The notes: generated by a model from the letters alone, not told the origin. A stretch of 64,000 bases of DNA from Bacillota bacterium (GCA_023390655.1 JAEWCL010000003.1:124001-188000); one strand, 5' to 3'. Positions 15,383 to 24,202 are shown, counted from the first letter of the stretch. A program made the numbers and translations.

Positions 15383-16277
15383 CTGGTTTCATGGGGAAAC
15401 AAAGAGACATTCCTATTTTGAAGGCTGGTACTTCCGGCAGCATACCGGCGGGCAGGCGCTCGCCTTTATTCCTGCCCTGCATATCGATGGAGAAGGGAAA
15501 CGCTCCGCTTCCATACAGGTGATCACAAATGCGCTCTCTGAACGCGCGCTTTATCCCATTGAATCGTTTCAAACCGGCGGAAGCGGGCTGTGCGTAACGG
15601 TGGGCGGCAGCAGGTTTTCGGAGGAGGGCGTCATCGTCAATATCAAGACCGATCGCGTGGAAATCCGGGGAGAGCTTGCTTACGGCGCGTTTTCAAAGCC
15701 CAGGTATGATATTATGGGGCCGTTCCGGTACGTGCCGAACATGCAGTGCAGGCACAGCGTCATCAGTATGGCGCATACGGTTTGGGGCGAGCTTTCTATC
15801 AACGGCGAGACGCTTCTGTTTGAAAACGCGTTGGGGTACCTCGAGGGGGACCGGGGGCATTCCTTTCCGAAACGCTACTTCTGGACGCAGAGCATGCTGC
15901 CGGGCGGAACCTCCATCATGCTCAGTATTGCGGATATTCCGTTTATGGGGTTCACGTTCACCGGCATCATCGGGTTTGTATATAAAAATGGAAGCGAATA
16001 CCGTATTGCAACCTATCTTGGCGCAAAGCTTTATCGCATGGGGGATGGCTTTGTTTCCGTACGGCAGGGGGAATACCTGCTGCAGGCGGAGCTGATTGCG
16101 GGAACCCCGAAGCCGCTTTATGCGGCAAACAGCGGCAGGATGGAGCGGGTGATCCATGAAAGCGCCTCCGCCCGGGTGCGGTACCGGCTTTTTTTAAACG
16201 GCCGCGCCATATTGGACACGGTAGGGGACTGCGCGGGATATGAAAACGAATATTGCCACCCACCAAGCAACGCGTAG
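15375..16277 (+). CDS. Tocopherol cyclase-like family protein
   Basis: The protein (300 residues from this start) carries the family opening HSYFEGWYFRQ and later YDIMGPFRYVPNMQCRHSVIS, GYLEGDRGHSFPKRYFWTQ and GFTFTGIIGF, as in tocopherol-cyclase-like proteins (PF14249). A Clostridia-type bacterium is not expected to make tocopherol, so the substrate is probably another lipid or isoprenoid. The GTG at 15375 is chosen because GGAGG at 15361-15365 is nine bases upstream; an ATG at 15366 directly abuts that site. The gene overlaps the FAD/Rieske gene by eight bases, implying a shared pathway. Confidence 0.75.
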   Translation: MRSWFHGETKRHSYFEGWYFRQHTGGQALAFIPALHIDGEGKRSASIQVITNALSERALYPIESFQTGGSGLCVTVGGSRFSEEGVIVNIKTDRVEIRGELAYGAFSKPRYDIMGPFRYVPNMQCRHSVISMAHTVWGELSINGETLLFENALGYLEGDRGHSFPKRYFWTQSMLPGGTSIMLSIADIPFMGFTFTGIIGFVYKNGSEYRIATYLGAKLYRMGDGFVSVRQGEYLLQAELIAGTPKPLYAANSGRMERVIHESASARVRYRLFLNGRAILDTVGDCAGYENEYCHPPSNA

Positions 16278-16394
16278 GCTTTTCTAATGAAGAAAGTTCA
16301 AAAAAACTTTTTATTCTTTTCAAGTATCCTATGGTATCATATGCAAAGTATCATAATGCCCAAACGATGTACCGATGGAACGGAGGATACAATC

Positions 16395-17261
16395 ATGAAA
16401 AAAAGATTGCTGTTATGGGTGCTCATTCTGGCCCTGTCCTTTGCGGCGGCGGCTCCCGCGTTTGCGCTGGATGTTGGACTTGAGCGCGTGACCATTGGCG
16501 CAAACCTGTCCGAAGAGCAGCGCGCCCAGGTATATAGGGACCTCGGCGTGACGCCGGGCAGCGTGACGGAGCTTACCGTCACCAACCAGGAAGAGCGTGA
16601 ATATTTGGAAGGCCTGGTCTCCGATGGAAAGATCGGCAAGGTGGCGCTTTCAAGCGTCTATATCAAGACCCTGGAGGAAGGCGAAGGCCTCAAAGTAACC
16701 ACCAACAACATCAACTGGTGCTCCAAGGAAATGTATGTAAACGCGCTGATGACCGCGGGCATCACGGATGCGGAGGTGCGCATCACGGCGCCTTTTGAAG
16801 TTTCCGGCACCGCGGCTTTGACAGGGCTCTATAAATCCTATGAGGATATCACGGGCACGAAGCTTGATTTAAAGGCAAAATCCGTTGCGGTGGAAGAAAT
16901 TGTGGTGACAGGCAATCTTGCAGAGATGATCGGTGATATAGACGCAACCGAGCTTGTTAATCAATTGAAACTTGTGCTGGAGCAGACCAAGACCATGTCC
17001 GACGACGAGGTACGCAATGAGATCAAAACCATTGCGAAAAACCTCAACATTTCCCTGACCGATGGGCAGATCAAGCAGCTTCTTGACCTGTGCCGCTCTA
17101 TGGAAGGACTTGATTCCCAGCAGCTTGCCGCCAAGGTTGAGTCCTTGAAAAAGACGCTGGAGGGCGCAAACAAAGTGCAGCAGACCGCCACAAAGCTTTG
17201 GGAAGGCGTCAAAAACGTGGCGACCGCGGTCGGCAACTTCTTTTCAAAGTTATTTAAATAA
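16395..17261 (+). CDS. DUF1002 family secreted protein
   Basis: The 288-residue protein has a clear signal peptide (MKKRLLLWVLILALSFAAAA, cleavage after AFA). It matches the DUF1002 (YpuA-like) family, with VTIGANLSEEQRAQVYRDLG and NINWCSKEMYVNALMTAGI. The C-terminal third is helical and rich in Lys/Gln, ending in an amphipathic segment. Function is unknown. The ATG at 16395 follows CGGAGGA and gives the signal peptide; the longer in-frame start at 16287 does not. A weak stem with a T-rich tail follows at about 17292-17335. Confidence 0.87.
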   Translation: MKKRLLLWVLILALSFAAAAPAFALDVGLERVTIGANLSEEQRAQVYRDLGVTPGSVTELTVTNQEEREYLEGLVSDGKIGKVALSSVYIKTLEEGEGLKVTTNNINWCSKEMYVNALMTAGITDAEVRITAPFEVSGTAALTGLYKSYEDITGTKLDLKAKSVAVEEIVVTGNLAEMIGDIDATELVNQLKLVLEQTKTMSDDEVRNEIKTIAKNLNISLTDGQIKQLLDLCRSMEGLDSQQLAAKVESLKKTLEGANKVQQTATKLWEGVKNVATAVGNFFSKLFK

Positions 17262-17430
17262 GAGAAGCAACAGTTCTTTGCACAATACAAGAGCGAGCCT
17301 TCCGGAGGCAATTTGGGAGGCTCCTTGTTATTTTTGAAGGGCTTGCGGGCCGGGTTGACCGCGTTTGATTTTTAAGATATCCTAAAATGAACGGAGTGAC
17401 TACCAATAAATTCCACTTGCTTGGGGCGCT

Positions 17431-17964
17431 ATGACAGAGACTGAAAAGAGTTTAGAACAGTTTTATGAAGCGTTTGAACCAATGCAGGGCTTGGTCTATG
17501 GGTTGATTCTATCGCTTGTGCGTAATCGGGAGGATGCATTGGATATCCTGCAGGATACCATTGTGCTTGCCATCCGTCATTACGATCAGTTGAAGGATAA
17601 ATCCATGCTCAAGCCGTGGATTTTGCGCATCGCAAAAAACGAAAGCTATACCTATCTTCGCAAAAACCGCCGTTCGAAAGAGCTTTTAACCGAACCCGGC
17701 CTGATTTCGCTGCTGCCTGTCGCTTCTAAGGAGAGTGTGGAGCAATCCATACTCCGCTCGGAAGAAACAGCGCGGCTAATGCTTGTGCTCCGTGATTTAG
17801 ATGACGTGGATCGGCTTATGATATATCTGAGGTTTCATGAGGATATGAAACTTACCATGATCGCGGAGGCGACTGGTTTTACGTTGCCCAAGGTGAAATC
17901 CCGGTTAAGCCGGGCCTGCAAGAAGCTCAGGCGCATGCTGGAAAAAGAATCTCCGCGTTTGTAA
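17431..17964 (+). CDS. ECF-type RNA polymerase sigma factor (second copy)
   Basis: This 177-residue factor has region 2 (LVYGLILSLVRNREDALDIL) and region 4 (MIYLRFHEDMKLTMIAEATG, then LPKVKSRLSRACKKLRRML). It is clearly different in sequence from the ECF factor at 6414. The ATG at 17431 lies after a GGGG-containing site. A large membrane protein with a cytoplasmic N-terminus begins 64 bases downstream and is the likely anti-sigma partner. No clear TGCAAC-type promoter precedes this gene, but a related one lies between it and its neighbour. Confidence 0.88.
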   Translation: MTETEKSLEQFYEAFEPMQGLVYGLILSLVRNREDALDILQDTIVLAIRHYDQLKDKSMLKPWILRIAKNESYTYLRKNRRSKELLTEPGLISLLPVASKESVEQSILRSEETARLMLVLRDLDDVDRLMIYLRFHEDMKLTMIAEATGFTLPKVKSRLSRACKKLRRMLEKESPRL

Positions 17965-17971
17965 GGAAAAA

Positions 17972-17997
17972 TGCAACTATTTTGTAAGCTTTTCATC
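17972..17997 (+). promoter_or_regulatory. Possible ECF promoter (TGCAAC-N16-CATC)
   Basis: TGCAAC at 17972-17977 is followed after 16 bases by CATC at 17994-17997. It has one mismatch in the -10 element relative to the candidate at 6347. It would drive the membrane-protein gene at 18029 separately from the sigma gene. Confidence 0.35.
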
Positions 17998-18028
17998 TTA
18001 TTTAGTAAAGGGGTGAAATACGTACGCC

Positions 18029-19330
18029 ATGACACAGCGCGAGCTTGAAAAGCTGTTAAAACGCCCGGAGGTTCTGCAGGAGCTGGAGCAGAGCCTGTTT
18101 GGCGATCCCGCGCTGTGGCTGTCCCCGGAGGAGCTTGGGGAAGGAGGCTGCGCTGAGGAACAAAAGCGCCAAAAGCAAAGCCGGTTGAAAGCGCAGGTCA
18201 TGCGCCGTGCGCTTGCCGCTCCACCGGAGGAGGCTTATAAAGCGCCACGCCGCTGTATGGGGGCGCGTGCGCTGCAATGGAGCGCCACTGCCGCCTGTGT
18301 CGCTCTGCTGGGCTGCTATATCGCGTTTTATCCGCAGGCGAAGTCGCTTGCGACCGCGCATGACGAACGTGTGGCCCGCAAGGTGGAGGGGCATGTCATC
18401 ATTGAAGATGCCGGGGATGCGCAGCAGGAGAACGGCCTGAAAAGCATGGGTATGCGCGTATCCGGTGTGGACGGGTTTGAGATGTATTCCTATGACAGCA
18501 TCGATGAGTATATCAAAAAAACGGGCAGAGATCCCGTGCTGCTGACCGGCGGATATGAAAAAATCGTCTCAATCTCGGATGAGCTTGACCCGGACCGGGG
18601 CTATACGCTGATGGTCGCCTATGAGCTGGAGAGCGGGGAATACATCAGCACCTCGCAGCTTTATTCTGAAACAATAGAAGAGACAATTTTTGCGGACAGC
18701 TATGAGCGCACCATATTGGACGGCAAGACGATGTTCTGCAGGGTGGAGGATGACAGCAGCGGCACATATGGCTTGGCGAGGCTTGCAAGCGACTGCTCAT
18801 TTTTCCTGTATGTACCGTATGCAGAGCAGTTCGATCCATATCTGGATCAGCTCGCATATGCCTCCGCATCGGATACGTCCGCCTTCGTGATTCCGCCGCC
18901 CGAGCCCGCTTCGGAGGAAGACAGCGGATCTTCGCTTGAGGAAACGCCCTACGCGACCTTTGAGGAATTCAGCAGGGAGACCGGCTTGTGGCCCGTCATA
19001 CTGGATGAGGCGTATGCAAAGCCGGCATCGATCAGGTTCCTTTCCACCGTGGCCATGAAGACGATCTCCGTGGAGTATAAGAAGGACGGACACAGCATCT
19101 ATGCGTTCCAGAATTTTGACGCGACGGGCGGATCGGCCTATATGATGGAGGATGAAACCTATTTTACAACGGAGCTCCTGGGGGAATATACCATGCATTG
19201 CTCTGTGGACACGCACGATGGCAGCACGGCGGGCGTTGCGTTGGTAAAGGGGTCTTCGTTCTTCGTAATTGCGGACAAGGGGATTGATTTTGAGGAGATG
19301 CTCCAACAGCTCTATATTATGGAGCATTGA
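18029..19330 (+). CDS. Putative anti-sigma membrane protein with duplicated outer domain
   Basis: The 433-residue protein has a charged cytoplasmic region of about 85 residues and one membrane helix (WSATAACVALLGCYIAFY). Two related extracellular domains follow at about residues 140-285 and 310-433. Both begin with a Y/F-x-EY/EF...TG pattern (SIDEYIKKTGRDPVLL and TFEEFSRETGLWPVIL). Both also have similar later strands and an F-x-Y/V...A ending, so an internal duplication is likely. The fold resembles DUF4367-type domains of anti-sigma-like proteins, with moderate certainty. It follows the second ECF sigma gene and probably senses an envelope signal. GGGGTG lies upstream of the ATG. Confidence 0.65.
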   Translation: MTQRELEKLLKRPEVLQELEQSLFGDPALWLSPEELGEGGCAEEQKRQKQSRLKAQVMRRALAAPPEEAYKAPRRCMGARALQWSATAACVALLGCYIAFYPQAKSLATAHDERVARKVEGHVIIEDAGDAQQENGLKSMGMRVSGVDGFEMYSYDSIDEYIKKTGRDPVLLTGGYEKIVSISDELDPDRGYTLMVAYELESGEYISTSQLYSETIEETIFADSYERTILDGKTMFCRVEDDSSGTYGLARLASDCSFFLYVPYAEQFDPYLDQLAYASASDTSAFVIPPPEPASEEDSGSSLEETPYATFEEFSRETGLWPVILDEAYAKPASIRFLSTVAMKTISVEYKKDGHSIYAFQNFDATGGSAYMMEDETYFTTELLGEYTMHCSVDTHDGSTAGVALVKGSSFFVIADKGIDFEEMLQQLYIMEH

Positions 19331-19350
19331 CCGGAAGCTGCTTGCATACC

Positions 19351-19378
19351 GAAGGCCGCATTGAAAAATGCGGCCTTC
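19351..19378. terminator. Intrinsic-type hairpin after the second sigma operon
   Basis: A perfect 12-base-pair stem (19351-19362 with 19367-19378, loop GAAA) lies just after the stop codon at 19330. It separates this operon from the convergent pyr operon. The trailing U tract is short. Confidence 0.7.
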
Positions 19379-19419
19379 AGTTTGACAGCTTAATTAGCTT
19401 CCATTCGCCGCCAGCGACA

Positions 19420-19539
19420 GGTGCGGTGGCGGCGGTAAGCCTTGCGCAGCAAGGGTTTCTTTGCAGGAAGTACCGCCCGCGAGGTACGAGCAGGTACTTC
19501 CTGTAATCCTCACAAAAGTGGCTGCGCCACTTTTGTGAG
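19420..19539. repeat. Cluster of hairpins in the convergent region, running into pyrE
   Basis: Three inverted repeats follow one another: CCTTGC/GCAAGG, GGAAGTACC/GGTACTTCC, and a near-perfect 14-base-pair stem at 19509-19539 with loop TGC (AAAAGTGGC core). The last one contains the pyrE stop codon and encodes its final residues. A hairpin with a similar AAGTGGCT core lies at 48189-48218 in another convergent region. Together these suggest a small dispersed palindromic element. Confidence 0.45.
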
Positions 19540-20106
19540 TGTTTCCCGGCTGCCGGGCTTTTCAAGCGGCAGCTTGCCCTCTTTGCAGATGGGGCACGCT
19601 TCCACATCATAGGTCTTGATATCAAGGGAGAGCGCCGCGTATACGGGCAGCTTGAACGCGCAATCCTCCGCGCGCCTGTCCACAACGCAGGCCGCGCCGA
19701 TTACTTTTGCACCCATCTCCTCGAGCGTCTTTACGGTTTCCATGGTGGATTTTCCGGTGGTGATGACATCCTCTGCAATGAGGATATTGTCTCCTGGGCC
19801 AACGGAAAAGCCGCGCCGCAGCTGCATTTCGCCATCCTTGCGCTCGGTGAAGATGCTCTCCACACCCAATTGGCGCGCAAGCTCATAGGAAACGATCACG
19901 CCGCCCATCGCGGGCCCGCAGACCTTTGTGGCGGGGAGACCCTTCACCTGCTCCGCAACGGTTTGCAGCACCGCAGCCGCCTGATCGGGAAAGCGTAGCA
20001 GCTTTGCACACTGGCAGTACCGTCCGCTGTGCAGGCCCGAAGAAAGCAGGAAATGGCCCTCAAGAAGCGCCTCGCATTCCTTCATGATGGTCAGGTTGTC
20101 TTTCAT
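19510..20106 (-). CDS. pyrE: Orotate phosphoribosyltransferase
   Basis: This 198-residue enzyme converts orotate and PRPP to OMP. The PRPP-binding motif is ILIAEDVITTGKSTMETV, and the family's LLSSGLHSGRYCQCAKLL and CGPAMGGVIVSYELA segments are present. The typical end of the protein, KPGSR, is followed here by about ten extra residues, TLTKVAQPLL. These are encoded by the hairpin at 19509-19539, so the tail looks like a product of an inserted palindrome. It is the last gene of the pyr operon, nine bases after pyrD. Confidence 0.95.
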   Translation of the reverse strand: MKDNLTIMKECEALLEGHFLLSSGLHSGRYCQCAKLLRFPDQAAAVLQTVAEQVKGLPATKVCGPAMGGVIVSYELARQLGVESIFTERKDGEMQLRRGFSVGPGDNILIAEDVITTGKSTMETVKTLEEMGAKVIGAACVVDRRAEDCAFKLPVYAALSLDIKTYDVEACPICKEGKLPLEKPGSRETLTKVAQPLL

Positions 20107-20115
20107 AAATCCCTC

Positions 20116-21024
20116 CTATACGATTCCGCGAATTTCGCTGATGTTTTGTAATTTTTGCTCTATGCTGTACGCTTCGAGACCGTCGATGATCGCGAGCATG
20201 GCATATGGGTCCGCAAACGTCATGGAGCCGACCTGTATGGCGGTGGCGCCCGCCATCAGGAAGCATAGGGCGTCGTTGGCGGTTGCAATGCCGCCCAGGC
20301 CCACAATGGGGATGTGTACGCGCTTTGCGACCTGGTGCACCATCCGCAGCGCAACCGGCAGAATGGCGGGGCCGGAAAGGCCCGCGTATACATTATCAAA
20401 TATGGCTCGCTTCTTTTTGACGTCGACCGCCATGCCTAAGAATGTGTTGACCAAGCTTAACCCGTCCGCACCCGCTTCCTCGCACGCCAACGCAACCGCA
20501 ACGACATCCGGCGCATTGGGCGAAAGCTTGACGAGAAGCGGATGCTTGGTTGCCTGCTTGACTTTTTTCACGATATCCGCCGCGCAGGAGGGATCCATGC
20601 CGAACGCCATGCCGCCCGCCTTCACGTTGGGGCAGGAGATGTTCAATTCTAAAATGTCGATGTCCGCGCCGTTGAGAAGCTCCGCGCCTTCCACATAGTC
20701 TTCCTCGCTGTGCCCGCCAAGGTTTGCAAGTACCGCGCAGCCAAGCGTGCGCATATACGGCGCTTCTTCACTGACAAAGTGCGCGACACCGGGGTTCTCT
20801 AGGCCGATGCTGTTTAATAGCCCTGCGGGCGTCTCCATCACGCGCTGGCCCTGGTTGCCCGCGCTGCCGTTTAGGGTCAAGCCCTTGCCGCTGATGCCGC
20901 CCAAACGGGACACGTCAAACAATGCGGCATACTCATGCCCAAAGCCGAATGTACCGGAAGCCGCGATCACGGGATTTTTGAGCGTCACGCCAAGGAGCGT
21001 CGTCGCAAGCGGATTATATGGCAT
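20116..21024 (-). CDS. pyrD: Dihydroorotate dehydrogenase, catalytic subunit (class 1B)
   Basis: The 302-residue PyrD oxidises dihydroorotate to orotate using FMN. Motifs include NPVIAASGTFGFGHEYA, ELNISCPNVKAGG and the catalytic Cys region NISCPN, followed by KLSPNAPD and GLGGIATANDAL. It partners with PyrK, whose stop it overlaps by 11 bases, making the NAD-linked class 1B enzyme. The start at 21024 follows GGAGGTG; upstream in-frame codons lie inside pyrK. Confidence 0.95.
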   Translation of the reverse strand: MPYNPLATTLLGVTLKNPVIAASGTFGFGHEYAALFDVSRLGGISGKGLTLNGSAGNQGQRVMETPAGLLNSIGLENPGVAHFVSEEAPYMRTLGCAVLANLGGHSEEDYVEGAELLNGADIDILELNISCPNVKAGGMAFGMDPSCAADIVKKVKQATKHPLLVKLSPNAPDVVAVALACEEAGADGLSLVNTFLGMAVDVKKKRAIFDNVYAGLSGPAILPVALRMVHQVAKRVHIPIVGLGGIATANDALCFLMAGATAIQVGSMTFADPYAMLAIIDGLEAYSIEQKLQNISEIRGIV

Positions 21025-21730
21025 CGTACACCTCCAGATAGGGGAATACCGGGCCTTCCTTGCAGATGCGCTTTTGCCCTGCTGTTGTCTTACAGGTGCA
21101 GCCAAGACATGCGCCAACACCGCAGGCCATGTGCTTTTCTAAAGACACATAAAGCTGTGCGTTTGCATCCTTTGCGGCCCGCATGGCGGCCTTGAGCATA
21201 GGCGTGGGGCCGCAGGCGTAATAGGTGGCGGTGCGCGTAAAGTCCACATCCGCTGTGACATAACCGCCGATGTTGACCTGCACCTTGTCGGAAAGCGCCG
21301 CGAATTCCTCCTTGAGGTACGCTTCCTCCCGGAAGCCGAGATGCGTTTCAATACGTCGGCTGGGGTCTGCCGCGCGGAGCGATTTTATTAAAAGATACAA
21401 TGGCGCCGTGCCGATGCCACCGCCGATGATCACGGCGTCGCCGGGGAGCAGCGGGAAGCCGTTGCCGCACGGCCCCTGTACGGTGAGCTCCTGGCCGATC
21501 AACATCCGGGAAAATTGCTCCGTCCCGCGCCCGGCAACCTGATATAAAAAGGATAGCTCTCCCGTTTGTTCATCCGCGTCAAACAGGCTGATGGGCCTAG
21601 ATAAAAACGGGTCGAGCGCGCCCGGCTGCCGCAGCATATAAAATTGCCCGGCATTCCCCATGGGCGCGCCGCTTAGGCGCATGCAATAGACCTGCTCCGC
21701 AACGCGGCTGTTTGCAACGATTACAGCCAT
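21014..21730 (-). CDS. pyrK: Dihydroorotate dehydrogenase, electron transfer subunit
   Basis: The 238-residue PyrK carries FAD and a [2Fe-2S] cluster and passes electrons from PyrD to NAD. The FAD-binding part shows FLSRPISLFDADEQTG, the nucleotide-binding part IIGGGIGTAPLYLLIK, and the cluster motif is CGVGACLGCTCKT with a later Cys in KRICKEGP. The start overlaps the end of pyrF by ten bases. PyrK-type enzymes are typical of anaerobic and Gram-positive bacteria. Confidence 0.94.
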   Translation of the reverse strand: MAVIVANSRVAEQVYCMRLSGAPMGNAGQFYMLRQPGALDPFLSRPISLFDADEQTGELSFLYQVAGRGTEQFSRMLIGQELTVQGPCGNGFPLLPGDAVIIGGGIGTAPLYLLIKSLRAADPSRRIETHLGFREEAYLKEEFAALSDKVQVNIGGYVTADVDFTRTATYYACGPTPMLKAAMRAAKDANAQLYVSLEKHMACGVGACLGCTCKTTAGQKRICKEGPVFPYLEVYDAI

Positions 21731-22572
21731 TTGAGGATATCCTCCCGCATGGCAAGGACGGCGTTATGCACGTGTACGTCAAAATCGCTTTCCTCAGTCT
21801 TCCCCTTGTGCGCGGTGATCAGCCCGCGGGAGGAGTTGACGACCCCGCGAATCCGGTCGCGGAAGAAGGAGGCGATGTCCTTGCCGGTGCCGCCCTGCGC
21901 GCCGTAGCCGGGGATGAGCAGGAAGGTATGCGGCAACAGCTGCCGGATGGTTTCAAATTCCTCCGGGTAAGTAAGGCCCGTCACCGCGCCGATGGCGGAA
22001 AAGCCGCTCTCTCCGATGAACGCCTTGCCCCATTCGGAGACCTTCTCTGCCATGCGCTGGTAGAGCGTGACGCCGCCCACATCCAAGTCCTGAAAATCCC
22101 CGCTCGACGGGTTGGAGGTTTTTACAAGCACGAACAATCCCTTGCCTTTTTCCAAGTATGGATAATAAGGGGATACCGCGTCCTCGCCCATGTAGGCGTT
22201 GACGGTGATAATGTCCGTTTCAAAGTCCCCGGTAAAATGCCCCTGCGCATACTGTGTAGCGGTAGAGGAGATATCCCCGCGCTTGACGTCCGAAATGACG
22301 ACGCTGCCCTTTTGACGCGCATAGCGGACCGTCTTTGCAAAGGCCTGCATGCCGTCAAGGCCCAGCGCCTCGTAGCAGGCCACCTGTACCTTGAAGCAGC
22401 CGGCGTTTTCATGCGTTGCATCGATGATTTTTCGGTTGAACTCGTATATCTTCTCTCCCGCGGAGCAATCCTGTTTCTTCAAATACGCCGGCAAAAAGGA
22501 AAGCTGGGTATCCAAGCCCACGCAAACCGGCCCTTTTTTCTGCACATCCCTACAAAGCCTGTCCATACTCAT
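21721..22572 (-). CDS. pyrF: Orotidine 5'-phosphate decarboxylase (type 2)
   Basis: This 283-residue enzyme makes UMP from OMP. The catalytic Lys/Asp motif is SDVKRGDISSTATQYAQ, and PGYGAQGGTGKDI forms the phosphate-binding loop. The length fits the longer type 2 class. The ATG at 22572 is used because GGAGGGGG precedes it by nine bases; it overlaps the end of pyrC by 23 bases. Confidence 0.94.
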   Translation of the reverse strand: MSMDRLCRDVQKKGPVCVGLDTQLSFLPAYLKKQDCSAGEKIYEFNRKIIDATHENAGCFKVQVACYEALGLDGMQAFAKTVRYARQKGSVVISDVKRGDISSTATQYAQGHFTGDFETDIITVNAYMGEDAVSPYYPYLEKGKGLFVLVKTSNPSSGDFQDLDVGGVTLYQRMAEKVSEWGKAFIGESGFSAIGAVTGLTYPEEFETIRQLLPHTFLLIPGYGAQGGTGKDIASFFRDRIRGVVNSSRGLITAHKGKTEESDFDVHVHNAVLAMREDILKWL

Positions 22573-23710
22573 AACGCGTTTCCCCCTCCACAATGGTTTT
22601 TAAGATCCGTCCGCGCACCTTGCGCCCTTCAAACGGCGTGTTGTGCGATTTTGAAACCATATCCTCTTTCTTTATTTCGTACACTTCCTCCGTATCCAAC
22701 ACCACAACATCCGCGGGGTATCCCGGCGCTAAGAGCCCCGCCTTGATCCCAAGCCTGCGGGCCGGGGCATAGGAGGTCAGGTCCGCAAGCCGTGTGAGCG
22801 GGATGTTGTGTTCGTGGAACACCGCAAGGAAGATGCTCACCGCATATTCAATGTTGGAGATGCCCGCCATGCCGTTACGCTTGTCTTCCTCCGTATGCGG
22901 CGCATGGTCCGTTGCAAGGCAGTCCACCGTGCCGTCCCGGATGCCCGCGATCAACGCCGCCGCATCCGCTTGCGTCCTTAGCGGCGGGTTCACCTTATAG
23001 CCGTCGTCATAGCCGAACAGGTGGTGCGGCGTCACCTCGCAGGTCAGCATCAGATTCTCTTCCTTTGCCCGGCGGATAAGCGCCACGGTTTCAGCGTGGC
23101 TGATGTGGCCGACGTGCAGGTTTCCGCCTACCTCCCGGAGCAGCGCGATATCCCTTGCGACAATCTTGCGTTCCGGCTGGCAGTGCGTACTGATGAGGAA
23201 CCCGTAGCGCTTGGAGTCGAGCAGCAGTTCCCGCATGAAATCGTCCGAGAAGATCGTCTTGCCGTCGTTTGTCAGCATGCCCGTTACCCGGGAGAGCGCT
23301 TCGCGGTCGGTCGAGACTTCATCGTCAAGGTTTTCCCCGGCGGCCGCCGCCTGCATGAGCTTACAAAGCCCTAGGCGCTGCGCCTTTTTGTGGTTGTCCT
23401 CCACCAGCGCGGGCGTCGTGATGACGGGGTTCGTATTGGCCATGGCGCACAGCATGGCGTAGCCGCCCTTGAGTGCCGCACGCATGCCGGTCTCCATGGT
23501 TTCCTTATTGGGGTAGCCGGGGTCTCTGAGGTGGCAATGCAGGTCGATAAACGCGGGAAGAATTGCCTTTCCCTTAACGTCTATCGTTCTGTCGCTGTAC
23601 TGGTTCCCGGTCTCCCCGCAATACCGGATGAGGCCGTCCTCCACATACAGGTCTCCGAAACGGTCTCCCCTCGCGTCAATCAACTTTGCGTTCTGATAGC
23701 GGACGATCAT
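22550..23710 (-). CDS. pyrC: Dihydroorotase
   Basis: The 386-residue zinc amidohydrolase cyclises carbamoyl aspartate. Metal ligands are seen in DLHCHLRDPG, ISTHCQPE, LHVGHISHAE and CLATDHAPHTEEDK. It belongs to the class common in Gram-positive bacteria. The ATG at 23710 has AGGAG eight bases upstream; an in-frame GTG at 23719 overlaps that site. It lies between pyrI and pyrF in one operon. Confidence 0.94.
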   Translation of the reverse strand: MIVRYQNAKLIDARGDRFGDLYVEDGLIRYCGETGNQYSDRTIDVKGKAILPAFIDLHCHLRDPGYPNKETMETGMRAALKGGYAMLCAMANTNPVITTPALVEDNHKKAQRLGLCKLMQAAAAGENLDDEVSTDREALSRVTGMLTNDGKTIFSDDFMRELLLDSKRYGFLISTHCQPERKIVARDIALLREVGGNLHVGHISHAETVALIRRAKEENLMLTCEVTPHHLFGYDDGYKVNPPLRTQADAAALIAGIRDGTVDCLATDHAPHTEEDKRNGMAGISNIEYAVSIFLAVFHEHNIPLTRLADLTSYAPARRLGIKAGLLAPGYPADVVVLDTEEVYEIKKEDMVSKSHNTPFEGRKVRGRILKTIVEGETRYEYGQAL

Positions 23711-23749
23711 TCGGCTCACTCCTTTTATGCAATGGAAAACAGGAAGGTA

Positions 23750-24172
23750 TTATAGGCGCGTCCGCGCATCGCAGTATTCGCAGGCGTACTCATTCTTTTC
23801 GGCATCTACCAGATAAAAGGCGGCATGCTCGATGCGCTCTTGGTTGGTGATGCAGCGCGGGTTTTTGCAGGTGAGGATGCCCGTTACCTGCTCCGGCGGC
23901 GAAAGCTTAATCTTATCCACCCGTACGCCCTCTTTGACATACGAGATGGTGACGTTGGGATCGATGAGCCCCAGCACTTCCAGATTCAGTTCCAGATTGG
24001 TCTCTATTTTGATGAGGTCCTTGTGGCCCATCTTGGTGCTGTCTACGTTACGCATGAGCACGACGACATCATCCAGCCTGTCAAGGCCGAGCTGCTGAAA
24101 AATCTTATAACCATGGCCTGCGCGGATATGGTCGATCACAATGCCTTCTTTGAGCTTGGATACGTTGATCAT
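23750..24172 (-). CDS. pyrI: Aspartate carbamoyltransferase regulatory subunit
   Basis: The 140-residue PyrI binds allosteric nucleotides and zinc. The N-terminal allosteric domain begins NVSKLKEGIVIDHI with a GHG turn. The zinc domain has Cys pairs in LTCKNPRCITN and YACEYCDART. Its presence next to pyrB implies a regulated, class B-type ATCase holoenzyme. The gap to pyrB is 30 bases. Confidence 0.94.
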   Translation of the reverse strand: MINVSKLKEGIVIDHIRAGHGYKIFQQLGLDRLDDVVVLMRNVDSTKMGHKDLIKIETNLELNLEVLGLIDPNVTISYVKEGVRVDKIKLSPPEQVTGILTCKNPRCITNQERIEHAAFYLVDAEKNEYACEYCDARTRL

Positions 24173-24202
24173 AATCTATTTCCCTCCTTCTTGCTCTTCC
24201 GG

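Noticed and set aside
21712..22746. Plus-strand open frame of 344 codons across pyrF
   Set aside because: It is a GC-driven mirror of pyrF and pyrC, both unmistakable from their motifs.
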